Origin: 2-12-FULL-40-12 sp964518135
Lineage (GTDB): Bacteria > Patescibacteriota > Minisyncoccia > Minisyncoccales > 2-12-FULL-40-12
Reading direction: 5' to 3'
Assembly: GCA_964518135.1 (NCBI GenBank)
Contig: CAZFEY010000036.1
Coordinates: 1-6,255, forward strand
DNA length: 6,255 bases
Shown: piece after piece, positions 1-5,919 of the stretch
How positions within the stretch are numbered: position 1 is the first letter of the stretch
Layout of the letters: the number at the start of each line of letters is the position of its first letter
The notes under the pieces: model-generated
What the model was told of the DNA's origin: nothing
What the model saw: the letters and a program-made list of their open reading frames with translations, nothing else
Databases searched by the model: none
Position numbers and translations under genes: made by a program

Positions 1-16
1 AATGGCCTAAAAGGCT

Positions 17-235
17 ATGGTTTTCTGCAACGAATATAAAAACAGTATGATTGGCGTGTTTAAGTATATCCAAAAAATATTAAAGGAAAATACAACCAGA
101 GAAGAAATCAATAGATTTAGAAAAGAATTCCATTCTATCAAGAGAGACTACGAAAAGATGGAATTACAGTGTTGGTCAGGCCGTTATCATAAAATGCTGT
201 CTGAAATAGATAAAGTTTTAAAGTACAAAAAATAA
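17..235 (+). CDS. Small helical protein of unknown function
   Basis: A 72-residue frame with an in-frame TAA at 8-10, so it cannot extend upstream in this frame. I do not recognise the family. The protein is highly charged (many Lys, Glu and Arg) and looks largely alpha-helical from about residue 11 on; no signal peptide, transmembrane segment or cysteine motif is visible. The start is uncertain: ATG 17 has only an AAAGG two bases upstream, and the next ATG at 47 (giving 62 aa, starting MIGVFKYIQ) has no Shine-Dalgarno but leaves room for an upstream gene ending near 39. It ends 5 nt before the sulfatase-like gene in the same orientation, so co-transcription is likely. It could also be the surviving C-terminal end of a longer, broken gene. 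Reality of the gene is moderately supported by tight spacing only. Confidence 0.5.
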   Translation: MVFCNEYKNSMIGVFKYIQKILKENTTREEINRFRKEFHSIKRDYEKMELQCWSGRYHKMLSEIDKVLKYKK

Positions 236-240
236 TAATC

Positions 241-1653
241 ATGGAAAAATTAAATTATCACCAATACCAGCATATTATTTTGATATCTCTTGATTCTCTG
301 CGTAACGATTGCATCACTGCCATTTCGTCTGATTTTTCCGATAAGCTTGTCGGTCGTGGAAGATTTAATACGAAAATGCTGAATTACCTGATTTCTCGCG
401 GCACATATTTTAGCAATTGTATTTCTGCGGCGCCGTATACCTCAGCTTCACACGCAGCATATTTTACGGGGTGCTGGCCCAAGCGTAACGGCGTGTATGA
501 ATTTTTCAATAGGCAGATAGGTCGTCCAACCCTGTTTGAATTAGCCAAGAAGGGTGGCGCATACACGATTTTCCAAACCGATTTCCCGATTATATTAGGA
601 AAAAGCCTTGGTTTTACCCGTGGCGTTGATAAATATTTTATTGAATCGGAAGGAGACGCGTTTTCAGAATTATTGAAAAATAAACACAGGCAGACAGTAT
701 CTTTTTTCCATTTCGGTGGAATCCATTATCCATATGGTTTTCATAAATTAAAATTTGCAAAAACTGATTTACCAAAGAAGGTTTTAGGGCTTGAAAAGAA
801 ATTTAACATTCACCAATCCCAAAATTATACAGATATGTTAGATGAAAGCTATCGCAGTAAAAAAGATAGAGATTTTCTTTTAAGGTATAAAAAAATAATT
901 GATATATTGTGGACGGAAGGGAAGTATGACGATCTCCATAGATTATACATAGAAGGCATAAATTATTTTTTAAAACATCGTTTTAATAATTTTATTAAGA
1001 ATATAATTGATTTTGTCGACAAAACTGATAGTCTGCTTATTTTATTCTCCGATCATGGAGAAAACTGGGCATCTGACTCCCACGGACACTCTAATTCAAT
1101 TGATGATGCGGTATTACGCGTGCCGATTATTCTGTATGGCAAGGGCGTTAAAAAAAATACAGTTGTGTCAGAGTTGATACGCACAATTGATATTCTTCCT
1201 ACGATTTGCCAATATTCAAAAGTTACTCGTGCTAATTTCGACGGTAAACCGATTAATTTAATGGGTTATAACAATCTTAACGATTCGCGTACGGCTTTTG
1301 CACAGGTTTGGCGTGTTGGAGATAAGAATAAGGTTTATCAGCATCAACAGCATATAATAAAAGATAAAAAGATGATCAAGCCCCTGTCTACAAAATTAGA
1401 AAAAGAAGTTGTTTATAGAAACAAATTTTCCTTAAACAGAAAATATAATTCCGGTGGGGGGCTTATTGAAGAGAATTTTTCGAGAAATACAGGGAAGCGT
1501 TTAGTCGCGACAGGTAAAGAATACAATACTATCATTAGTTTAAGGAGGTTGTTGAGAGAATATAATCGTATAAAGAGTATTAAAGACCATAAAATAAGCA
1601 AAATTAAAAGAAATATAGTAGATGATCTACGGGCCTTTGGTTATCATGTATAG
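241..1653 (+). CDS. Sulfatase/alkaline phosphatase-superfamily hydrolase or transferase
   Basis: This 470-aa protein shows the sulfatase-fold landmarks in order. LISLDSLRND (residues 14-23) has metal ligand Asp18. The nucleophile segment TSASHAAYFTG (67-77) aligns with the sulfatase CxPSRxxxxTG, so Thr67 sits where formylglycine-forming Cys would be and His71 replaces Arg. SDHGENWASDSHGH (270-283) carries Asp271/His272 and the downstream HG metal/substrate histidine. RTIDILPTI (314-322), DGKPI (334-338) and a C-terminal LRAFGYHV typical of arylsulfatase-like proteins follow. In this superfamily a Thr/Ser nucleophile goes with phosphoester or phosphotransfer chemistry (alkaline phosphatase, NPP, LtaS/EptA groups) rather than formylglycine sulfatases; the substrate here is unknown. 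There is no signal peptide or membrane segment, because the first beta strand begins at about residue 11, so a cytoplasmic location is inferred. Residues 165-265 are an insert of charged helices between the core halves. No Shine-Dalgarno precedes ATG 241; the upstream bases are A/T-rich. Confidence 0.88.
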   Translation: MEKLNYHQYQHIILISLDSLRNDCITAISSDFSDKLVGRGRFNTKMLNYLISRGTYFSNCISAAPYTSASHAAYFTGCWPKRNGVYEFFNRQIGRPTLFELAKKGGAYTIFQTDFPIILGKSLGFTRGVDKYFIESEGDAFSELLKNKHRQTVSFFHFGGIHYPYGFHKLKFAKTDLPKKVLGLEKKFNIHQSQNYTDMLDESYRSKKDRDFLLRYKKIIDILWTEGKYDDLHRLYIEGINYFLKHRFNNFIKNIIDFVDKTDSLLILFSDHGENWASDSHGHSNSIDDAVLRVPIILYGKGVKKNTVVSELIRTIDILPTICQYSKVTRANFDGKPINLMGYNNLNDSRTAFAQVWRVGDKNKVYQHQQHIIKDKKMIKPLSTKLEKEVVYRNKFSLNRKYNSGGGLIEENFSRNTGKRLVATGKEYNTIISLRRLLREYNRIKSIKDHKISKIKRNIVDDLRAFGYHV

Positions 1654-1683
1654 CCAGCCCTTAGAACCCTTAAGGTCCCGTTA

Positions 1684-1711
1684 TTGACATTAATAAGAAT
1701 ATTTGTATAAT
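1684..1711 (+). promoter_or_regulatory. Sigma70-type promoter for the hisS operon
   Basis: A perfect -35 hexamer TTGACA (1684-1689) and a perfect -10 TATAAT (1706-1711) are separated by 16 bp. Transcription would start near 1718, giving a leader of roughly 74 nt before hisS at 1792. Both hexamers match the consensus exactly and lie in the only sizeable intergenic gap upstream of hisS, so the call is strong even though the start site is inferred. Confidence 0.85.
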
Positions 1712-1743
1712 ATATTTATACCAGAATTACATGAGAATTTTAC

Positions 1744-1766
1744 AGAACCGATGGGTAGGTTCTTTT
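1744..1766 (+). promoter_or_regulatory. Leader hairpin with T-run upstream of hisS (attenuator-like)
   Basis: AGAACC (1744-1749) pairs perfectly with GGTTCT (1758-1763) around the 8-nt loop GATGGGTA, and TTTT (1763-1766) follows. It lies between the predicted transcription start and the Shine-Dalgarno. Shape and position suggest a weak terminator/attenuator or an mRNA-stabilising 5' stem-loop. The leader is too short for a classical T-box riboswitch, and no T-box consensus (GGGTGGNACCGCG) is seen. The regulatory role is inference. Confidence 0.45.
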
Positions 1767-1779
1767 ATAAATAAAAAAG

Positions 1780-1785
1780 AGGAGG
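1780..1785 (+). promoter_or_regulatory. Strong Shine-Dalgarno of hisS
   Basis: AGGAGG with a 6-nt spacer to ATG 1792 fixes the hisS start. Most other genes in the window have no recognisable Shine-Dalgarno. Confidence 0.9.
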
Positions 1786-1791
1786 CCAAAG

Positions 1792-3132
1792 ATGAATTTA
1801 AAGAATTCACTTTTAAGCGGTTTTCAGGACTTTCTGCCAAGAAGGATGCTTCAGCGTAATGTATTGATCGCGACTACTCGCGACTGTTTCGAGAAGTTCG
1901 GATTCCTACCCCAAGATACTCCCTGTTTGGAATATACAGAGTTGTTAATGGGCAAATACGGCGAAGGGGAGAAGCTGATCTACAGCTTCCACGACCACGG
2001 CGATCGAAACATCTCGCTCCGCTATGATCTGACAGTTCCTTTATATAGGATCATTAAGACTTATGCTGACGAGATTGTTTTTCCATACCGGCGCTATCAA
2101 ATAGGCTTGGTATGGAGGGCTGATCGACCGGGCAAGGGCCGTTATCGTGAGTTTATGCAGATGGATGCAGACATTATCGATGACAACTCGGCACTTGCCG
2201 ACACCGAAATGTTGCTTCTTGCCAATCACCTTACAAAGGTCTTGGACGTAAAGGCAATCATTCAGTTCAACTCCCGACCGATTCTCGATGCCCTTGTCGA
2301 AACGTGCGGGCTTGATCAATCTGCTGGCGTTAATCTAATACGAATAATAGATAAATTCAACAAGATTGGGCTACTAGGCGTGATATCTGAATTAAATGAT
2401 GCCGGTTTTTCGTCCAGCGTCATTGATATCATTAACAGGTATCTCAAGCTCGGTGGTTCGAATAACGCCGTATTACAAGGGCTTACTACGATTCTCGGCA
2501 ACTCTCTGGCATTTAGACAGGGATTTGATTCTCTATCTAAGATAGTCAGTACAATTGAACAGTCCGAAGGTGACGTCGATAACTTTAGGATCAATCCAAC
2601 CATTGCAAGAGGCCTAAATTATTACACAGGAGTAATTTTTGAAACCATGCTTGTGGATAATCCTGGCTTTGGCAGTATTTGTTCCGGCGGACGATATGAC
2701 CATTTAATTGTACATCCCGACGGTCGTTTTCTTCCGTCAATCGGTTTATCAATCGGAATTGATCGCTTGTTTGCTGCGATGGAATCTGTTAACAAGGCAC
2801 CTTTGATTGAGACGACAACGCAGGTATTCATCGTAAACTTCGGCGAAAATTTCATTGCGGAATATTTAAAATTGGCAAACGAATTGCGACATGCGGGCCT
2901 GGCCGTGGAAATCTTTTCCAAATCGGCCAAAATTGCAAAACAGTTAAAGGTTGCCAGTAATAAAAATATTCCACTCGTGTTGCTCGTCGGGCCAGACGAA
3001 ATATCTCGTTCGCAAGTTTTCCTTAAAGACATGCGGACGGGGACTCAAATAAACATTGGACGCAACGATGTCTTGCAGTCTATTTTAAAGTGCTTGGCTG
3101 AACATAATATCGATGCGTCAAAGGAGGTGTAA
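1792..3132 (+). CDS. hisS: Histidyl-tRNA synthetase
   Basis: Class II aminoacyl-tRNA synthetase that charges tRNA-His with histidine in the cytoplasm. The 446 aa are a normal full length. Visible landmarks: motif 1 GFQDFLP (10-16); substrate-binding LRYDLT (76-81); motif 2 from about 99 with VWRADRP (Arg109) and GRYREFMQMDADII (Gln123 and Asp127 at the histidine/ATP-site positions); the histidine-specific HisA motif ARGLNYYTG (272-280) with catalytic Arg273; Gly-rich GGRYD (299-303); motif 3 SIGIDRL (320-326) with Arg325. Residues from about 343 form the C-terminal anticodon-binding domain (TQVFIVNFGE onward). The HisA motif has Asn276 where most HisRS have Asp, a mild deviation. The motif 2 wording (YRRYQIGLVWRADRP) resembles the HisRS subgroup found in, for example, Bacteroidetes. 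It has its own promoter and a strong Shine-Dalgarno. It is followed after 1 nt by a HisRS-like paralog whose ribosome-binding site lies inside the last hisS codons, so the two are surely co-transcribed and probably translationally coupled. Confidence 0.97.
   Translation: MNLKNSLLSGFQDFLPRRMLQRNVLIATTRDCFEKFGFLPQDTPCLEYTELLMGKYGEGEKLIYSFHDHGDRNISLRYDLTVPLYRIIKTYADEIVFPYRRYQIGLVWRADRPGKGRYREFMQMDADIIDDNSALADTEMLLLANHLTKVLDVKAIIQFNSRPILDALVETCGLDQSAGVNLIRIIDKFNKIGLLGVISELNDAGFSSSVIDIINRYLKLGGSNNAVLQGLTTILGNSLAFRQGFDSLSKIVSTIEQSEGDVDNFRINPTIARGLNYYTGVIFETMLVDNPGFGSICSGGRYDHLIVHPDGRFLPSIGLSIGIDRLFAAMESVNKAPLIETTTQVFIVNFGENFIAEYLKLANELRHAGLAVEIFSKSAKIAKQLKVASNKNIPLVLLVGPDEISRSQVFLKDMRTGTQINIGRNDVLQSILKCLAEHNIDASKEV
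3121..3127 (+). promoter_or_regulatory. Shine-Dalgarno of the HisRS-like paralog, inside the hisS 3' end
   Basis: AAGGAGG lies within the final codons of hisS, 6 nt before ATG 3134. It selects ATG 3134 over the in-frame ATG 3113, which lies upstream of this site. Overlap with hisS implies that ribosomes finishing hisS help initiate the second gene. Confidence 0.88.
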
Positions 3133-3133
3133 G

Positions 3134-4380
3134 ATGGGTAAAAAAATGCAGCCTCTTAAGGGTATGCATGACATTCTGCCCGAGGACCTAAAGAAAATGG
3201 AGTATGTAGAATCTTTATTTATCGGGACAGCTGAGAAATACGGATTCCTCCATATCCAGACACCCACCATAGAATCGGCCGAGATTTACGAGTCTACGTC
3301 AGAGTTTCCAAGGGAAAAATGCTATTCGCTAATCGATAGTAAAGGACGCAATATGATTTTGAGGAGCGACCCGGACGCACAATTGGTCAGATTGGTCGCA
3401 AATAATTTTATGTACGCACCAAAGCNNNNNNNNNNTGTTCAGTATCAGCACTTTCGGCGCCAGCGAATCGACTGCCGATGCAGAGATCCTGCGCGTTGTT
3501 GCAGATGTGGTGGAAGAAATCGGATTTCCAGGGTACAGGATTGAGTTCAATAACCTACAGCTTTTCCGCCGTATTATCTGCGCCGGAGACACAAAATCAC
3601 GTAGTGATGATGAAATCAGGGACATCTTGTATGCCATTCGGTTTGCTGCCGATACAAAGGCGGTTGTGACGGCGCTTGAATCCTATTCTTTGCCGAAAAA
3701 CATCATTGACGCAATCCCGTCGCTGCTGAATTGCAATGGCGTTGAATCAGACACATACGATGTTTTAGTCAAATTAGGCAGAACGTTTCCACCCCTAATT
3801 CCCGAGATAGAAAAAACTTTGACGTTCAAGGCATCACTAGCAAGTTATGGTCTGCAAAATTCTCACCTTAATATCTCCAATCTGCATGGCACCGGTTTTT
3901 ATTCCAGTTTCACATACAGGTTATTTCCTAAAGACGGATTAAGGGAAATTGGAGACGGTGGACGCTATGACCATATGATGGAACAGATGAACTGCGACAT
4001 GATGCCCGCAACAGGTATTGGACTTGGTATCGAACNNNNNNNNNNTCATGGGAATAAACCATTGCTCTATAATATTTCCACCAAAAGCCAAAAATATCGT
4101 CGTTGCATACGCAGATTCGCAGTTGGCAACTCGTTGTCGGTCGGCTTTAAGAGATATGAGACTGGCTGGATGTATTGTCGAAGAAGATTTTGCAAGTCGT
4201 AGTTTCGATAAAATTGTTCGTTACGCAAAATCAAAAAAATGTAGCCGAGCTATAATAATTAGCGCTTCTAAGCCAGAAGGATGTATTCATCTCAAGGTCA
4301 TAAACTTAAACGATGATCGAGCAGATCTGTTGGTTGCGCATAGCCCAGAGGAACTGCACGACATTTTGTTGAAGTGTTAG
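3134..4380 (+). CDS. HisRS-like paralog (HisS2/HisZ-like), probably non-catalytic, with two assembly gaps
   Basis: This is one gene that appears in three frames (3134-3424, 3438-4034, 4048-4380) only because two 10-N placeholders interrupt it. For both, a true gap length divisible by 3 restores one frame, so I read it as intact. The N-terminus PLKGMHDILPEDL matches HisRS motif 1. Against the adjacent hisS, LRYDLT becomes LRSDPD (Thr81 to Asp). The catalytic HisA motif RGLNYYTG becomes HGTGFYSS, with His (codon 3885-3887) for the catalytic Arg. The segment after gap 1, FSISTFGASES, has Ser where HisRS has the conserved acidic residue. GGRYD and the start of motif 3 (GIGLGIE) are kept. Gap 1 removes most of motif 2 (about 25 residues missing by alignment with hisS) and gap 2 the rest of motif 3. 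Unlike classical HisZ, a C-terminal domain of about 100 aa remains (FPPKAKNIVVAYAD onward). Estimated true length is about 435-440 aa. The role is unknown: a HisRS partner subunit, a HisZ-type regulator or a tRNA/amino-acid sensor are all possible. Confidence 0.82.
3426..3435. other. Assembly gap (10 N) over motif 2 of the HisRS paralog
   Basis: Ten Ns follow the first base of a codon (C3425), and the last two bases of a codon (TG, 3436-3437) come after them. Comparison with hisS suggests about 75 nt, not 10, are missing. Frame logic requires a length divisible by 3 if the gene is intact. Confidence 0.95.
4036..4045. other. Assembly gap (10 N) over motif 3 of the HisRS paralog
   Basis: Ten Ns follow GLGIE plus one base (C4035), where the motif 3 Arg codon should begin, and TC (4046-4047) ends a codon on the far side. 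Comparison with hisS suggests only a few codons (perhaps 4-10) are lost. The length must again be divisible by 3 to keep the frame. Confidence 0.95.
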
Positions 4381-4398
4381 ATGGGGCTGTGATATAAT
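4369..4398 (+). promoter_or_regulatory. Possible extended -10 promoter embedded in the terminator
   Basis: TGATATAAT (4390-4398) is a perfect extended -10 (TGn-TATAAT) lying in the inner stem and loop of the terminator. TTGAAG (4369-4374) is a 4/6 match to the -35 at 18-bp spacing. Transcription would begin near 4405, leaving a leader of about 19 nt before ATG 4424. A second TATAAT (4418-4423) directly abuts the ATG but would start transcription inside the gene. The region is AT-rich, so chance matches are possible. Confidence 0.4.
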
Positions 4399-4416
4399 AA
4401 ATTACAGCCCCCTTTT
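4383..4416 (+). terminator. Intrinsic terminator of the hisS operon
   Basis: GGGGCTGT (4383-4390) pairs with ACAGCCCC (4404-4411). The stem extends inward by G-T, A-T and T-A pairs to about 11 bp around a 7-nt AT loop, then C and TTTT (4413-4416). It starts 2 nt after the TAG of the HisRS paralog, so it closes the two-gene operon. It also separates that operon from the ABC transporter genes, whose first ATG is only 8 nt further on. Confidence 0.88.
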
Positions 4417-4423
4417 ATATAAT

Positions 4424-5158
4424 ATGAAAACTTGGTTAATTTTTTTATCTACCATAATATTCATACAGCTACTTTTTTCCGTTATTTCCAATCAGAATTT
4501 TTTTTTGCCGTCTCCGCTTGAGGTACTGAACGCGCTATTTGTTCAGCTATCGCAGGGAGAAATATTGATTGATGCAGCTATGAGTCTAGAACGAATTATT
4601 ATAGGTTTTTTATTAGCCGTAGCAACGGCTATTCCTGTGGGTATTTTGTGTGGGTATAATCAACGATTTGGTAGCTTTTTTAGACCATTTATTGAGCTTT
4701 TGAGACCGATTCCGCCAATTGCATGGATTCCTATTGCTATTTTATTGTTTGGTATAGGTGATGGATCATCATACTTTATAGTTTTTTTAGGAGCATTTTT
4801 TCCTATTTTTATCAATACATACTTTGGTTCAATATCCTTACCTGTTGTTTATAAAAATGTTACTCAATCTTTTGAAATTAAAAAAAGCGTTTTTATTACA
4901 AAAATATTATTTTATTTCTCTTTGCCCTATATTTTTACGGGATTAAAAATAGGGATGGGTATGGCATGGATGAGCGTTATCGCCGCTGAATTAATTGGTG
5001 CCCAATCTGGTTTAGGTTATTTCATACAAATTAATAGATTGTTATTAAGAACTGATAATATCTTAGTGGGGATGATTTTGATTGGTATAATTGGTTTCGC
5101 ATTAAGTAAGCTATTATCATTAGCAGAAAAAATTGTCATACCGTGGCGTGAAAAGTAA
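4424..5158 (+). CDS. ABC transporter permease, NitT/TauT/SsuC type
   Basis: The 244-aa integral membrane subunit of a high-affinity importer has the normal length for this BPD_transp_1 family. The hydrophobic segment at residues 4-20 is the first transmembrane helix, followed by further ones near 58-79, 97-111, 117-135, 177-192 and 212-232. Family-typical stretches include RPIPPIAWIPIAILLFGIG (94-112), GAFFPIFINT (123-132) and the C-terminal block GLKIGMGMAWMSVIAAELIGA (173-193) followed by SGLGY (195-199). The EAA-type cytoplasmic coupling loop (about 147-172) is recognisable by position (TQSFEIKK to SLPYIFTGLKIG), but the usual conserved Gly is replaced by a Lys-rich stretch. Substrates in the family include nitrate, sulfonates, taurine and pyrimidine precursors; none can be assigned here. 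ATG 4424 has no Shine-Dalgarno and lies just after a terminator. The next gene is the matching ATPase, 3 nt downstream. Confidence 0.92.
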   Translation: MKTWLIFLSTIIFIQLLFSVISNQNFFLPSPLEVLNALFVQLSQGEILIDAAMSLERIIIGFLLAVATAIPVGILCGYNQRFGSFFRPFIELLRPIPPIAWIPIAILLFGIGDGSSYFIVFLGAFFPIFINTYFGSISLPVVYKNVTQSFEIKKSVFITKILFYFSLPYIFTGLKIGMGMAWMSVIAAELIGAQSGLGYFIQINRLLLRTDNILVGMILIGIIGFALSKLLSLAEKIVIPWREK

Positions 5159-5161
5159 ATT

Positions 5162-5881
5162 ATGTTAAAAATAAAAAATATTTATCATTTTTATTTAAAT
5201 AACGATGGGAATAAAATCGTTGTCTTCAATGGGCTTAATCTAGAAATTAAAGAAAAAGAAATTGTTTCCATTGTCGGCCCATCTGGTTGTGGAAAAACCA
5301 CGTTAGTTAATATTGTAGCGGGTTATATAAAACCAATTAATGGAGAGGTATTAATTAATAATAAATCTATTACAGGGCCGGGAAGAGATAGAATTGTCAT
5401 TAATCAAGGAGATGATTTATTTGAATGGATGACAGTAGCTGATAATATAAGACTAGTCACTAAAGATAAAAGCGAAGATAATGTCAATAAATACATAAAA
5501 TTAGCACATCTCGGTGACTTTAAAAACGCTTATCCTAAAGAATTATCAGGTGGAATGAAAAAGAAATTATCATTAGTAAGGGCTTTAGCGGCTGAACCAG
5601 AATTCATTATAATGGATGAGCCTTTCGCTTCCCTAGACTATCAAGCGAAAGAAGAATTATACGAAGAATTTCTGAATATTGTTAAGTTTTCTGATAAGAC
5701 CGTATTATTAGTTACTCATGACATTGAAGAAGCTATATTCTTATCTAACAGGGTTGTTGTATTTTTCGGGACTCCAACATTAATTAAGCAAGAAGTTATG
5801 ATACCGTTTCCTTATCCTAGAGATAAAAATATTAAAGAATTAAATGACTTTAAAGAGTTAAAAATTAAAATCAGGTTATAA
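5162..5881 (+). CDS. ABC transporter ATP-binding protein, NitT/TauT/SsuB type
   Basis: The 239-aa nucleotide-binding subunit powers the importer encoded just upstream. All functional motifs are present: Walker A GPSGCGKTT (39-47), Q-loop Gln82 in NQGDDLFEWMTV, signature LSGGM (128-132), Walker B FIIMDEP (148-154) with catalytic Glu153, D-loop SLD (157-159) and switch His186 in VTHDIEEA. The LFxWxTVxxNI segment after the Q-loop is characteristic of nitrate/sulfonate/taurine-type ATPases. It starts 3 nt after the permease stop codon, so the two form an operon. No clear Shine-Dalgarno precedes the ATG. The gene is notably AT-rich (9 of the 60 bases at 5161-5220 are G or C). No substrate-binding protein gene is in the window. 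Confidence 0.94.
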   Translation: MLKIKNIYHFYLNNDGNKIVVFNGLNLEIKEKEIVSIVGPSGCGKTTLVNIVAGYIKPINGEVLINNKSITGPGRDRIVINQGDDLFEWMTVADNIRLVTKDKSEDNVNKYIKLAHLGDFKNAYPKELSGGMKKKLSLVRALAAEPEFIIMDEPFASLDYQAKEELYEEFLNIVKFSDKTVLLVTHDIEEAIFLSNRVVVFFGTPTLIKQEVMIPFPYPRDKNIKELNDFKELKIKIRL

Positions 5882-5919
5882 TATCATTTTTTGTAGCTTC
5901 TTTTTATTTTTAAATAAAT

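Noticed and set aside
2..18. Hairpin ATGGCC-TAAAA-GGCTAT at the window start, perhaps a terminator
   Set aside because: Six pairs including a G-T, with only a short T-run (TTTT at 21-24) after two G; context upstream is missing.
1..39. Possible 3' end of an upstream gene (frame 1: NGLKGYGFLQRI then TAA)
   Set aside because: Only 12 codons are visible, too few to recognise; it would favour ATG 47 as the start of the first small gene but proves nothing.
1631..1660. Stem-loop over the sulfatase stop codon (GGGC/GCCC outer, GGTTAT/ATAGCC inner) as a terminator
   Set aside because: The outer and inner stems are separated by an internal loop and no T-run follows (only TT), so intrinsic termination is not supported.
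1668..1675. Palindrome CCTTAAGG upstream of the hisS promoter as an operator
   Set aside because: A single 8-bp palindrome 8 bp from the -35 box with no second copy; easily chance.
1712..1791. T-box riboswitch for hisS
   Set aside because: The leader is only about 74 nt from the predicted start, with no specifier stem and no T-box consensus sequence.
2041..3032. Long minus-strand open frames opposite hisS
   Set aside because: They mirror the codon structure of a clearly real hisS, have no start signals and resemble no protein.
3478..3669. Separate small plus-strand gene between the two assembly gaps
   Set aside because: It is out of frame with the HisRS-like coding sequence, which is well supported across this stretch.
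3134..4380. Frameshifted pseudogene interpretation of the HisRS paralog
   Set aside because: Frame changes occur only across N placeholders of arbitrary length, all N-free parts are open, and an undamaged gene of normal length results if both gaps are multiples of 3.
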